From positions 191,414,103-191,478,102 of the forward strand of contig NC_134101.1 of NCBI RefSeq assembly GCF_000715075.1: 64,000 bases of DNA, in the 5' to 3' direction. The stretch's first letter is position 1. The number at the start of each line of letters is the position of its first letter. Below are positions 1 through 12,100 of the stretch, in pieces. The notes beneath the pieces were generated by a model. It saw only the letters and a program-made list of their open reading frames with translations. It was not told the origin of the DNA and searched no databases. The position numbers were made by a program, and so were the translations under genes. This DNA comes from Nicotiana tabacum (Eukaryota > Streptophyta > Magnoliopsida > Solanales > Solanaceae).

Positions 1-211
1 GAATTTTTGAAAAAAAAAAAAAGAAAAAGAAAAATAGCAGTGTAGGGAGATAACTACTTATTTTTAGAAAAATAAAACCAATGTCCAAGTAGTGTCAAAA
101 CCCTGCCAAAATTTTGAAAAAAATGAAAAAAAAAAAATTGTCTTTTTTAGTTTGATTTATTTGAAAAACAAAAGAAAGGAGTCTTGTTTACAAGTTTAGT
201 TTATGTTGTCC

Positions 212-256
212 GAACTACGCCGGTTTGATTCTCACAGGATGTGAGATACGTAGGCA
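212..256 (+). other. Recurrent stem-loop motif, copy A1
   Basis: Begins GAACTACG and ends GATACGTAGGC. The outer arms CTACG/CGTAG and the inner arms CTCAC/GTGAG are complementary. Same class as copy B1 at 20109. Confidence 0.6.
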
Positions 257-439
257 GCCATCATCGGGTCCAACCTCCCCTTTTGCAAAAATAGCAACAA
301 AAAAAAAACATGTCAAAATTTTAATTTTTGTCATAAATAAGTCGGGTGATGTCCAACCTCTCCTTTGCAAAAATAGCCAAAAAAATGTCGAATTTTTGTC
401 ATAAATAAGTCGGGTAATGCCGCTCATGTCAAATATAGC

Positions 440-1060
440 CAAGTGTCTCCAAAAGGGACGCCGGAAGGCTGACTTTGCATAAACGACCACATTTGGTCAT
501 TCTTTTAGAATTTTGACCGGTTATCCACACAGCCTTAAATTCTTCGTCCCCGAGGCGCTAAGAAATGTTGTTTTACCGGATCTTTCATTTTGATTTGAAA
601 AACAGAAAAAAAGAGTCATAAATACGTCGGGTGACGCCGTTTTTTGTCAAAATTAGCCAAATGTTCCCAAACGGGACGCCGGAAGGCTAATTTTGCATAA
701 ACAGCCACCTTTGGTTATGTTTTTTGACCCTCACAGCCTTAAAATCTTCGTCCCTGAGGCGCTGAAAGGCCGTGTTTGCAATACCGGGTCTTTTATTCTA
801 ATTTGGAAAAAAAACAAGAAAAGAGTCATAAATAAGTTGGGTCACGCCGTTTTGTCAAAAATAGCCGAATGTTCTCGAAAGGGACGCCAGAAGGCTGACT
901 TTGCATAAACGACCATCTTTGGTCATTCTTTTGGGTTGTGACCAGTTATCCCGCACAGCCTTAAAATCTTCATCTCCGAAGTGCTGAAAGGTCGTGTTTG
1001 CAAAACCAGGTCTTTTATTATTTGAAAAACAAGAAAATAGTCAGTGGTCAAGTGAATACT
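440..1060 (+). repeat. Three tandem leader units of about 205 bp
   Basis: Three diverged direct repeats begin near 440, 657 and 866. Each contains GGGACGCCGGAAGGCT, then TTTGCATAAACRRCCA, then ACAGCCTTAAA and CTTCGTCCC. In units 1 and 2 the segments GGGACG/CGTCCC and AAGGCT/AGCCTT are complementary across about 70-90 bases, which suggests a long stem in the leader RNA. No coding capacity is visible. Element B has homologous units at 20340-20740. Confidence 0.75.
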
Positions 1061-1490
1061 GTTTGGTTTTTAGTTAAAATAAGTCGGCCCGGCTTCGGTG
1101 ATGTCTTAAACCGTTCTTGCCGAGATAGCCTTAGAGTATCTTTCAGTTGTCGAAGGGCTATTTTCGTAAAAGAACAAACAAATTTGTGAAAGGTCGTAAA
1201 ATAATCCTTCCCGGCCTTAAAATTCATGTGAAATTGAGAAGGGGCCCCGTCTGAAAAACAACCATTTGGTTAAAATTGGCATATAGGGGAAGGAATCTGG
1301 CTGTTTGTTTTTGAGTTTGTAATTCTCTGATTAGAGTATGCGGGTTATTTGATTTTCGAGACCGTTTGTTGTCTTTTGTCAAAGTCTGTTAGTATGGTCA
1401 GTTTTTAAACTTTTGTAATCAAGTTTGTTTTATTATGAAAATTGAAAATTCCAAAAAAATGTTTTATTATTATTTATCTTTTATTGGTCC

Positions 1491-1535
1491 GAACTACACA
1501 AGGTCTGATTCATGCGGGGACATGATACATAGGCA
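1491..1535 (+). other. Recurrent stem-loop motif, copy A2
   Basis: GAACTACACA...TACATAGGCA with inner arms TCATG/CATGA. The outer stem is decayed compared with copy B2 at 21163. Confidence 0.5.
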
Positions 1536-1890
1536 ATCTACATAAGGTTCGACCACCGCTAAAAAAGAAAAAAAGAAAGTGAATAATAGAAAAGAAAAAA
1601 GAGAGAGAGAGAAAAAGAAAAAAGAAAAAAGAGGGAATGGAGGGTTTCCGAAACACTTGAAAAAGGCACAAATAAAACAAGCCGGGAGGATGCATGCGGT
1701 AGGATCAAAAACATGTTAGAAATGGTTAAATGCCTAAGAACATTGCATCCCCCAACGTGCAATTGCAATATCTGTTAAAACTCTAACGCTAACAAGTTTG
1801 TTGTTTGTCCAATTCCAAACAGTTAGTTGTTAAAGCGTACTAGCACCATACCATTATCAAACAAGATCAAAAGGGCCTATACCAGAAAGC

Positions 1891-3789
1891 ATGACTGGCT
1901 CAGAAAATAGTGTTGAGTCAGAAAAGACGGCACATCATATGCTGAAGGAGGCGATGGCCAATATGGAAAAAATGAGATTGGAAATGAACGAAATGCAGCT
2001 AGCCATGGCTAAGGTGCAAAAGGGTCCCGAACCACCTGTCACTCCTACTCCCCTACCGGGACACACGCCGTAATACCCTTCCCTCGGCCCTTCAACAAGC
2101 TTCCCAAGCTACCACTACTATCAGGGGAGAGATGCCCATGATCCCCAAGCTCCGCCACCCAATCAGAACCCTCCACCACCAAATGTTCATGTCTTTGTGG
2201 CACCTCCCCCAGCCACATTACAAAGATCGTCTAGTGAACCACTGTTCCAAGTTTACGACACCCAATATTTTCCTCCTGAACCTACTTTTAAAGCTCCTGA
2301 GCCATACACATATACACCCCAATTTGGGATCCCAGAGGAAGCTGAGAAACCGGTTAAGAACACAGAACATGAGGAGGTGATTCGAAAGGTCAAAAGCCTG
2401 GAGCAATCCTTCAGGAACATGCACGGGTTAGGACACCAGGTCAGCGTGGCCTACAAGGATCTATGCCCTTTCCCTGACGTCCAATTGCCAGCAGGGTTCA
2501 AGATGCCCAAGTTCGATTTATACGAAGGGCATGGCGATCTTGTGGCACATCTACGGGGTTTTTGTAGAAAGATGAGAGGAGCTGGTGGCAAAGACGAGCT
2601 GCTGATAGCTTACTTTGTCCAAAGCCTAAGTGGGTCAACACTAGAATGGTATACAAGACAAGATACGAGCAGGTGGTACACCTGGGACGATCTAGCACAG
2701 GCTTTCGCAGGTCACTTCCAGTACAACCTTGAGATAGTCCCTGACCGTCTCACATTGCTAAAGTTTGAGAAGAAGCCCGGGGATAGCTTCCGGGAATTTG
2801 GGTTCCGGTGGAGAGAACATGCAGCCAGAGTTGATCCTCCAATGAGGGAAAACGAAATGGTGGACTATTTTCTACAAACTCTAGAGCCAACGTACTTTGG
2901 TCACCTGGTGACGTCAGTTGGCAAATCCTTCAATGAAGTAGTGAAAATGGGAGTTATGATAGAAGAGGAACTTAAGTCCAATAAGATTCTGAGTTACTCG
3001 GCAATCAAGGCAACGACTCAGGCCATTCAGAGCGGCACGGGAGGTGCGCTTGGAAAGAAAAAGAGAGAAGAGGTCGCGACAATAGAGGCAGGCAACTGGT
3101 CCAGATCGAGAGGTCCTTCCCCTCACTACCAACCCAGACCCCTTCACCCAAACTACCCTCACACTCCAAATTACCCTCCACAATCCTACTACCCGCCAAA
3201 AGAACCACACTTCTCCATACACCAAGCCCAGACATACACTCAGCCTCTGGCTCGCCCGTAATGGCGTGCGCCGGCTCCCTAAAACACATATCCACCTCCA
3301 CAAAACACTTATCCACCGCCAAGGGCATACAGGAACCCTCCAGGGGCAGGTTTTCGGGGAAATTAGGCTTTCAGAAATGAAAGAATACAAAGAACATTCA
3401 CTGAGTTGGGAGAAACCTATACTGTCGTGTTCCACAAATTAAGGCAGTTAGGCTTGTTGAGTCTTGTTGAGCCCAGATTGCCAAATCCCCTTCCCAAAAA
3501 TATGGACCACTCGGTAAGCTGTGAGTATTGTTCGGGGGCTCCCGGACATGATACCGAGAAGTGTTGGAAGTTGAAACATGTAGTGCAAAATCTTATTGAC
3601 ACTAACAAGATTGAGGTTCAGACACTAGAGGCACCCAACATCAATCAGAACCCATTGTCGGCACACCATGAAACCCACATGATCGAGCTAGTGCACGAAG
3701 GAGGGGAGCTTAAGAAGCCCTCACAAACAGTAATGACGATCCGTGCCGGTTCAAAAGAAAAGTCGACCAGTGGAAAAGCGGTGCTATAG
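1891..3789 (+). pseudogene. gag: Gag of element A, four in-frame stops
   Basis: One frame runs from the ATG at 1891 to 3789. The N-terminal part is a short coiled coil (heptad-like, KEAMANMEKMRLEM). A proline-rich linker follows, then a clear Retrotrans_gag capsid domain near 2490-2990 (LEWYTRQ, FQYNLEIVPDRL, FREFGFRWREHA, EMVDYFLQTLEP). After a second proline/tyrosine-rich linker there is a CCHC-like knuckle around 3518-3570 (CEYCSGAPGHDTEKC). The gag protein would form the particle that packages element RNA. Stops interrupt the frame at 2071 (TAA), 3259 (TAA), near 3280 (TAA) and 3364 (TAG). Each sits where Gln would fit, so each is consistent with C-to-T change of CAA or CAG. A non-functional copy. 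Confidence 0.85.
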
Positions 3790-4295
3790 TTGGAAAAGGT
3801 AGATGACAAGCCAGTTATGGTGTTGGGAAAAGGGTCTAGTGGGGCAGATGTACAGTTTGTGGGGCTGAAAGCAAAAATCAACAATTGAATGGCTACTCCT
3901 CTTCCTATACGAAGGGAGTCTTGGTAGTGGGCTCTGATTTTCTTTCTTGTTGTCTGGATTATTCCAGGGTTGTAATCCAGATTACTTTTTGTGCTCGCCA
4001 AAGTGTGAAACTTTGTTATCCCGTATTTTAATAAAGTGAAAGTTTTTTTTTCTCCATTCCTTATTTTTTTTTAATTTTTCTTCTTCTTTTTCTCTTCTGA
4101 ATAGTTCTCTTTATACTGGTTCTAATGACATGGCATGCACGACGGATCTTCAACCTAGTCTAAAAAAAATCAATTTGATTTCGAACTTATAGTGCAAGAT
4201 TGTGATGATGAGTCGGAATACGATGAGGATGAAGCCTTCGAAGAAATTAACAGAGACTTGAGCCAATTTGAAAAAAGAAAAAAAAGCCCAACTCA
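3790..4295 (+). other. Gag-pol junction region without an intact frame
   Basis: Non-coding-looking DNA between the gag stop and the pol remnant. It contains T-rich tracts and a short acidic stretch near 4198-4260 that may be the decayed N-terminus of pol. I see no aspartic protease motif. Confidence 0.5.
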
Positions 4296-4784
4296 AATGA
4301 CATGGAAGCCGTCAATCTAGGGGATGCGGATGATATCAGGGAAGCTAAGATAAGCGTCCACATTGAACCAAACATCAGGGAAGAACTAATAAAAACACTT
4401 ATTGAATTTAAAAACGTTTTGCATGGTCATATGACGACATGCTGGGTTTAAGCACCAATCTAGTGGTTCACAAATTGCCCACTGACCCGGCATTTCCTCC
4501 CGTCAAGCAGAATTGAGGAAGTTCAAAACTGACATGAGTGTGAAGATTAAGGAAGAAGTAACCAAACAGCTGAATGCTAAGGTTATTCGGGTCGCTCGAT
4601 ATCCTGATTGGTTGGCTAATGTGGTGCCAGTGCCAAAAAAAAGAGATGGAAAAATCCGGGTGTGTGTTGATTATCGCAATCTAAATAGAGCAAGCCCAAT
4701 GACACTTTATGTTTAACAGATATCGAAGGGAAATGCGTCGACATGGCTATCAATTCTGACGCAGTTAAGAGATATTATGTATGA
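4296..4784 (+). pseudogene. pol: Pol remnant: start of reverse transcriptase fused to the integrase tail
   Basis: From 4296 the translation resembles the region just before the RT of Tat elements, broken by frameshifts near 4425 and 4510. From 4513 it reads through the RT N-terminus (YPDWLANVVPVPKKRDGK, then VCVDYRNLNRASP), which normally leads to the catalytic palm. Right after NLNRASP, near 4701, homology jumps to the last residues of the pol polyprotein (AINSDAVKRYYV, stop 4782-4784). Palm, YXDD box, RNase H and integrase core are all missing. This looks like one internal deletion of several kilobases. Confidence 0.8.
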
Positions 4785-5323
4785 TTTCTTGTAATTGTAA
4801 TTGTTGTTTGTTTGTACTTAGCATTTATCGGAGAATGAAATGACGGAGGCAATTCTTTCTTCTATCCAAACACTTTAACCTTTGCTTCCCCTTTTGAGCC
4901 TTATTTATTCTTTCATACCCCTCTTTTTGGAATCAGTAATGAAAATGAAAGAAAAAGATAAGAAAAAAAATAATAAAAAATAATGATAATAAAGACAAAA
5001 GAAAAGTCACAAGAAAAAAAACAAAGGAATTGGGAACTACGTTTGACCTGATTCCTCAAAGAAGGATACGTAGGCGCCTTACGGCTCGGTCATAGTGTAA
5101 CAAAAAAATAAAAATCTCCAAGCAAGAAAAACTGGGGCACAAGTTGTGTTTGTAATTTTGGAAAGAAAGTTTGATTCCAAGAGTTGTACTATTTTACCCA
5201 TCAAAATTATTTTGAACTTTTGATACCCCTTTTCCTTTTGGCCATACACAAAAACCCATATTGATGTCCAAAAAAGACATCCCAATCAGTATCCGAGAAG
5301 TGCCAAGTCATGCATAACACTCT
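4785..5323 (+). other. 3' untranslated region of element A, proximal part
   Basis: Non-coding, with A-rich tracts. It aligns with 22860-23460 of element B (shared ACACTTTA, TTTTGAGCCTTA and TTTCATACCCCTC blocks). Confidence 0.7.
5034..5075 (+). other. Recurrent stem-loop motif, copy A3
   Basis: GAACTACGTTTGACCTGATT then TCCT, a loop, AGGA and TACGTAGGC. Outer arms CTACGT/ACGTAG and inner arms TCCT/AGGA are perfect complements. Partner of copy B3 at 23152. Confidence 0.6.
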
Positions 5324-5325
5324 GA

Positions 5326-6312
5326 TCCCCAGCAGAGAAGAGGATCATAAACTGGAAATGAATTGATAACCGAAAAGAATCCCCAGCAGAGAGAGTCATA
5401 TCGGTAGCACTCCAATCCCCAGCAGAAAAATAAAATAAAATGAGAGAGTCTTATCGGTGAAAACCTTCACAGGCACCATAAGGTGACGAAAGATGAGAGA
5501 AATAAAACGAGAGAGTCTTATCGGTGAAAAACTTCACAGGCACCATAAGACGACGGGAGTTGAGAGAAACGAGAGAGTCTTATTAGTGAAAACTCATCGA
5601 AGGGCACTATGAGGCGACAAGACAAGATTGGCGGAAAGGATTCGCATTTGGTAAAGAGTTGAGTGTCTGTTTATCCCCAGCAACATGAGGTCGTCCGAAG
5701 GGTTGATTAATACAAATAGACTGGGTTGATTAATCCGGAATGCGCGACATGATCATTGGGATCTGTTATATCATTCAGATAAGTTCTTTTCTTTCCTTTT
5801 CCCCAGCATTTGTTCAGAAAGACTTCTTCTTTTTCTATTTTTTGAGATCATCACTTTTTCATTTCTTGGTTTAAAGACTTTACCTCCCCATCAGTTTGTT
5901 TTTGAAAAGGATTTTCAGAGCTTACTATCAGTTGCCAAAATGATGCAAAGCAAAATGTGAATAGGACATGCCAAAGATAAGGCGATAAAGCGAAAAGAAG
6001 TTGGTCGCAAGACAAAATGATGAATGGGTCTAGATCCCAAGAGGACCAAATTTCCAGGGGAAGTTGGAGAAAAACAGGAAAACAACAGTTGAGAAAATTG
6101 TGGACCTAATTCGAAGAGGGCCCCCAGCAGATCATCGAGATGTAGGAGCATCCCCGATAGATTTTCGACAAAGTTCCAAGAGGGTCGGGCAACACAGAGT
6201 GGGGAAGGAAGAAAAGGAAAATTCATCCCCAGCAAAATAATCCCCAACAAGTTTTGATAGCGTAATGAAACACAAAGCGGGGAAGGGAGAAGGGAAAAAC
6301 CATCCCCAGCAG
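5326..6312 (+). repeat. Dispersed TCCCCAGCAG motifs, first cluster of element A
   Basis: Copies of (T)CCCCAGCA occur at 5326, 5380, 5416, 5674, 6122, 6226 and 6303, several followed by G or GAG. TCCCCAGCAGAG is the exact reverse complement of the 3' two thirds of the primer-binding site seen in element B at 19022-19039. Confidence 0.75.
5448..5625 (+). repeat. Three direct repeats of about 66 bp in the 3' untranslated region
   Basis: Three diverged units begin with GAGAGAGTCTTATYRGTGAA and continue with CTTCACAGGCACCATAAG or a diverged form of it. Element B carries two related units at 23583-23710. Confidence 0.7.
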
Positions 6313-6554
6313 GAGTGGCACGACCACTCACCATGTTTTAAAACTAACAATTTTTTTTTCAAAGTAGGAAAAGGAAATCTTATTAATGGCGAAAAAATAT
6401 GCCACAAGGAAGAGCACCAAAACTGGGGCAGAAAATTTTCTGCCATTGTCGAAAATTTTCTCGGAGGAACGAGGAAATAAATTCAAGTTTTAAGGGATAG
6501 CAAGACAACACGATTTTAGAAAAACAGTCGGAGGTAAGACAATTTCAAGTTTTG

Positions 6555-8275
6555 AAGTTGGGTTCATCCGCCCTCGAATAGGATATTTGGGTTCATCCGC
6601 CCTCGAATAAGGATAATTTGGGTTCGTCCGCCCTAGAATAGGATATTTTGGGTTCGTCCACCCTCGAATAGGATATTTTGAGTTCATCCGCCCTCGAATA
6701 GGATATTTTGGATTCATCCTCCCTCGAAAAGGATATTATGGGTCTATCTGCCCTCGAATAGGATATGATGGGTTCATCCGCCATCGAATAGGATATTTTG
6801 GGTTCATCCACCCTCGAACAGGATATTTTGGGTTCATCCGCCCTCGAATAGGATATTTTGGGTTCATCCGCCCTCGAATAGGATATTTTGGGTTCATCTG
6901 CCCTCGAATAGGATATTTTGGGTTCATCCGCCCTCGAATAGGATATTTTGGGTTCATCCGCCCTCGAATAGGATATTTTGGGTTCATCCGCCCTCGAATA
7001 GGATATTTTGGGTTCATCCGCCCTCGAATAGGATATTTTGGGTTCATCCGCCCTCGAATAGGATATTTTGGGTTCATCCGCCCTCGAATAGGATATTTTT
7101 GGTTCATCCGCCCTCGAATAGGATATTTTGGGTTCATCCGCCCTCGAATAGGATATTTTGGGTTCATCCGCCCTCGAATAGGATATTTTGGGTTCATCCG
7201 CCCTCGAAAAGGATATTTTGGGTTCATCCGCCCTCGAATAGGATATTTTGGGTTCATCCGCCCTCGAATAGGATATTTTGGGTTCATCCGCCCTCGAATA
7301 GGATATTTTGGGTTCATCCGCCCTCGAATAGGATATTTTGGGTTCATCCGCCCTCGAAGAGGATATTTTGGGTTCATCCGCCCTCGAATAGGATATTTTG
7401 GGTTCATCCGCCCTCGAATAGGATATTTTGGGTTCATCCGCTCTCGAATAGGATATTTTGGGTTCATCCGCCCTCGAATAGGATATTTTGGGTTCATCCG
7501 CCCTCGAATAGGATATTTTGGGTTCATCCGCCCTCGAATAGGATATTTTGGGTTCATCCGCCCTCGAATAGGATATTTTGGGTTCATCCACCCTCGAATA
7601 GGATATTTTGGGTTCATCCGCCCTCGAATAGGATATTTTGGGTTCATCCGCCCTCGAATAGGATATGATGGGTCTGTCCGCCCTCGAATAGGATATTTTG
7701 GGTTCATCCGCCCTCGAATAGGATATGATGGGTCTATCCTCCCTCGAATAGGATATGATGGGTCTATCCGCCCTCGAATAGGATATAATGGGTCCATCCG
7801 CCATCGAATAGGATATAATGGGTCTGTCCGCCCTCGAACAGGATATGATGGGTCTATCCGCCCTCGAATAGGATATGATGGGTTTATCCGCCCTCGAATA
7901 GGATATTGAATTTAATCCTTCCTCTCGAATAGGATATGATGGGTCTATCCGCCCTCGAATAGGATATGATGGGTCTGTCCGCCCTCGAATAGGATATGAT
8001 GGGTCTATCCGCCCTCGAATAGGATATGATGGGTCTGTCCGCCCTCGAATAGGATATGATGGGTCTGTCCGCCCTCGAACAGGATATGATGGGTCTGTCC
8101 GCCCTCGAACAGGATATGATGGGTCTGTCCGCCCTCGAATAGGATATGATGGGTCTGTCCGCCCTCGAATAGGATATGATGGGTCTGTCCGCCCTCGAAT
8201 AGGATATGATGGGTCTGTCCGCCCTCGAATAGGATATGATGGGTCTATCCGCCCTCAAATTGGATATTGAATTTA
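6555..8275 (+). repeat. 30-bp minisatellite, about 57 units
   Basis: A tandem array with a 30-bp period; the unit contains TTCATCCGCCCTCGAATAGG. Two sub-types are visible: a TTTTGGGTTCATCC form filling most of 6600-7650 and a GATGGGTCTRTCC form dominating 7660-8260. An interruption (TTGAATTTAATCCTTCCTC) occurs near 7906 and again at the end near 8265. Because 30 is a multiple of three and the unit has no stop in several frames, long artificial open frames arise on both strands. The array sits in the 3' untranslated region of element A, where Tat-lineage elements are known to carry hypervariable tandem repeats. Confidence 0.95.
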
Positions 8276-8394
8276 ATCCTTCCTCAAAAGGACATTTAAT
8301 TTATTTCGACCCGAGTGGTCCTTCTTGTATAAACATTGCCAAAATATATATTTTCATAAATCATTGCCAAATGCATTTTATTTTCAAAGTTGCT

Positions 8395-8545
8395 GATGAA
8401 GTCAGAAGCCCGCCTGGAGAATGAAGGGTGTTAAATTCTAAGATTGTTGAAGAAGTCAGGAGCCCTCCTGGAGAATGGAGGTTGTGTCATCTTTCAAAAG
8501 TCAAGGTGGAGTCAGGAGCCCACTTGCAGAACAGGGGAATACATT
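8395..8545 (+). repeat. Three units of the 'GTCAGGAGCCCGCCTG' repeat
   Basis: Three related stretches (near 8400, 8455 and 8510) share GTCAGRAGCCCNCYTGSAGAA. The same unit is amplified to many copies in element B at 24870-27290, so this is the unexpanded state of that array. Confidence 0.75.
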
Positions 8546-8595
8546 TCAAGATCAAATCAGAAGTCAGTAATGCGTAGGGTTACAACAAAAAAAAA

Positions 8596-8696
8596 TCCCC
8601 AGCATAACAAGCTTTAATGAAGGAAGCAGTATCCCCAGCAGATCGAACAAAATGATGACACTTGTAAAAGCAAAAGGCTAGTGTCATCCCCAGCAG
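8596..8696 (+). repeat. Dispersed TCCCCAGCA(G) motifs, second cluster of element A
   Basis: Three more copies at 8596, 8632 and 8687 of the motif that is the reverse complement of the primer-binding site. Confidence 0.7.
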
Positions 8697-8920
8697 TTTT
8701 CGGAAGAAAAAGCACCGGAGGAAACACAACCCGACAAGAAAGCAAGGCAACAAGAACAAGTCGTAGATAGATAAGATTTTTTAATTCCTAGTTTAAGTCT
8801 AGCTTCTTGTTTTCTTTTGGCACGGTGTAATAAGGAGATCGAAAAGCAGTAGCAACAACATGCAGCAACAGTAACGACAAAATTGCAGTTCCATGGTAGT
8901 CCCAGCTACCAAAACTTCCC

Positions 8921-8963
8921 GAACTACATTGACCTGATTCCCTTTTAGCCAGGGGTATGTAGG
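8921..8963 (+). other. Recurrent stem-loop motif, copy A4
   Basis: GAACTACATTGACCTGATT...GTATGTAGG. The outer arms have changed together to CTACAT/ATGTAG; the inner arms are CCCT/AGGG. Partner of copy B4 at 27607. Confidence 0.6.
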
Positions 8964-9090
8964 AAACCTTTGAAGCAAAGTTTCGATCAAAATTTTCAAA
9001 AAAATGCTTCACACGGAGTACTCGAACGGGCAAAAATTGCTCGTATCCGCTCACTTTATCTTTGCACGAAAACTCTTTGTGTTTTCAGAC

Positions 9091-9103
9091 AAAGAGGGGC
9101 AAC
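9091..9103 (+). promoter_or_regulatory. Polypurine tract of element A
   Basis: AAAGAGGGGCAAC lies directly before the 3' LTR (TGTGAGC). This is the expected plus-strand primer site; the tract before element B's 3' LTR is nearly identical. Confidence 0.8.
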
Positions 9104-12100
9104 TGTGAGCACGTGATTTTTTCCCTATATGAGAATTACTCCCAAAAATTCAAAATAAAACAATTTTCCTTTTGTGTGCAATTTTGAGAATTTCGTGGCA
9201 TTTTTGGATAATTATTTGTATTTGTCCGTGCATGTTTATTTGTTAAATTAATAAAAAATACAAAAATATATCGCATTTGCATTTAGGATTTAATTCTACA
9301 ATTGGGAGCAATTAAGTTTGTTTTAAAAAAAAAGAACAAAAAATCATAAAAATAATGTACGTTGCATTTTTAGCATTTAATGTCCAAATTGTGTGATTTT
9401 ATCGTAATTGCTATTTAATTGTGTGTTAATTGTTATTGAGAGTAAATTTGCACTTTTATAAATTAATTTAGTTCTATAGGATAATTTAGGATTTTTAGAA
9501 TTTAGTTTAGTTTAAGAAAAAATAAAACAAGAAAAAAAGAAGCAATAAAAGAAGAAGAAAATCGGATTGGGCCACATTTTAATTTAAATCAACCATGGCC
9601 CAAACCAGATAACCCCACCAGGTCGACCCGACCCAGTCCGCCCCATAACCCAAACAAATCCCAACCCCCCTTCTTCCATTTTTCATTTTTCATTTTTTAG
9701 AAACCCTAACATAAACCCGCCCCCTCTCTTCTTCTTCTCCAAACCAACCCCCCCAGCTCCAACGACCCCTGCCATGGCTGCCCCTTCCCCCTGCTGCGTC
9801 ATCTTCTTCGCAACACCAGCCATGAACACCACCCAAACCACCATGGTCGCTGCTTCATCTGCTTCTTCTTCACCAGTTCGTCGACCTCCTATGGCTGCTG
9901 CTCTTTCTTCTTCTTCGTCGTCAACCCTCCAAAATAACCACCAAAGCAGCAACACATCTGCTCCTCATGCCCAGCAATAGTCCGGTGAACTTCGGATCTC
10001 TTCCGTCCAGTTCGTGGTCGTTCTTCGTCATCCAGTTCGTGATTGTCTTCGTCGTCCATCTTCCATGCAACCAACGAACAGCCCAAACGACCTCGCCATC
10101 CGAACTGCCCTCCTCGTCGTCCCTGCTCCTCCCCATTCCTCGACGTGAGTTGCTGCTCACGTCCAAACACATAGCTGCTACTACTTCATCTCCTCTTTCG
10201 TCAAACATCTGCTCAACACACGCACGCACACGGAGGAAAAGCGAGGCAGTCCAGTTAAAGTCCGGCGAAGTTCTGTCAAGGTTTCGTTTGGTTTTGTTTG
10301 AGTCTGTTGTTGTTCGTCGTTCGGTGAGGTCCAGTCAGAGTTCGTCAAGGTTAAAAGAGAAGGTGGGTTTTCATTGAAGTCGAGATCTGTTAGGTCGTTG
10401 GCAGTCTTAGTTCGAGTTTGCTATTTCTGTTCGAGTTCGTCGTTGTTCATTTTCGGTTAGTTGGTTTAAGTTTCATTTCTGTCCGTATTTTGTTTGATAT
10501 TCTCGAATTTAAAATCAGTATATGTTTGATTCTTTTCTTGTTTGTTGTTATCATTTCTTGATTATTTGTTCCATTTGTTTTATGTTCTTGTTTAGTTTTA
10601 ATATAGAAGTGTTTAGTTTAATCATGTTGTTAGATTTAATTTAAAGTTCAATTGATTATTGAGTTTAGTGATTTGAATCTACTTGTTTGTTATGTTCAAT
10701 TTGTTACTGTTATTGAATCTGAAAGTATGTTTGTTGTTAAAAATATTATTCAGTCAAAAATATTTAGTTTCTAGCCTAAATTTATTCATGAAATTTGATT
10801 AGGAATTGGTTATAGCTGTTGTATATTGGTTAGAATTGATTAGGTGAATTGGTTATAGCTGATGGGGGTAGAATGGTAAATTACAGTATTTTCCGGGGTA
10901 AAATGGTAATTTCAGTAATTTCAGAGGGGCATTTTTGGAATTAAAAATTTGAACTATTATTTAATCCGAGTGTTCTGTCCACTAAGCGCTAATATATTAA
11001 AATAATGCATAAAATAATACGTAGTGGGGGACAAGACATAATGGTGGGGAATTAATATATTTATTTAATATAGTGGGGGACAAGACATGTGATAGTGCGG
11101 AATAATGCATTTGTTTAATCAATAATGGGGAACAAGACATAGTGGGATTACGGGGCTCAAGAAAAGTTGATTAAATAAAATAACAATTGCATTTTTTATG
11201 TAGTAGTGGGTTTGGTAAGAGAAAGGGGATGGTTTTATTATTTGTTAAGGGGTCTGTTATGAGGCATAAATAGAGCAGACTTGGACATAATTAAGAAAGG
11301 GAATTTGATCATCATAAATTCAGAGCTTAAGTTGAAAAGAAAACTGATTTGTCAGAACTTAAAAAATTCAGTCTTTGAGAATTAAAAACTGAAAGAAAAG
11401 CCTTTCTTTACTACTGAGAATCAGAATATTGTTACTGCTTCTCTGGTTTGCATTTGGTACTACTGATTTTCAGATTGGTCTTCTTGGGTTTTCTTTTGGT
11501 TCTGGAGTGCTGCTTCATTGAATTCTTGGGTTTCAGCTTGGGTTTCTAGTATTGTTTGCTGTTGGGTTATTCTTGAATCTGTTACTGGTTGTGGAATCAT
11601 CTCTGTTGGTTTTAAGATCTGTCCCTGGGGGTTCAATTTGCTACTACTGTTGCTGTTGTTATATGCTACTGCATTTCTACTGATCTTCCTCTTCTTTTAC
11701 TTCCAATATCAGGTACACAACTGATACGCTGGTTACTGTAAGCTGACACATGAAGCATGAATATGAAATGAAGAGTTGAAGTTCTGAATTTATCTTAGTT
11801 ATATTCTGAATTTTAGTTGTGTATATACATTATTTAGTTTCCTCTAATCAGAATCATGTAGTTGTTTAATATATAATGGAACATCTGACAGTAGCTTAGT
11901 GGACGAACTGTCTATGTATTGCTAAAAAAAATGGTGTAGTAACTCTGTTCAGATAGTTCGTTATTGTTTGATGATTATCATATCTCAAAAAGCATGTTAG
12001 CTGATTTAGACTATTCTTAAACATTCAACAGTTAGCTCATTAAATGAATAGACCGCTTCAGAACTTGTAGGAATATTGTTTAGCTAGATACTATTGGTTA

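Noticed and set aside
6593..7804. 403-codon minus-strand frame of repeated ADEPKISYSR, and matching frames in other registers and on plus
   Set aside because: Produced by the 30-bp tandem array; no start context, no non-repeat domain, and several registers are equally open.
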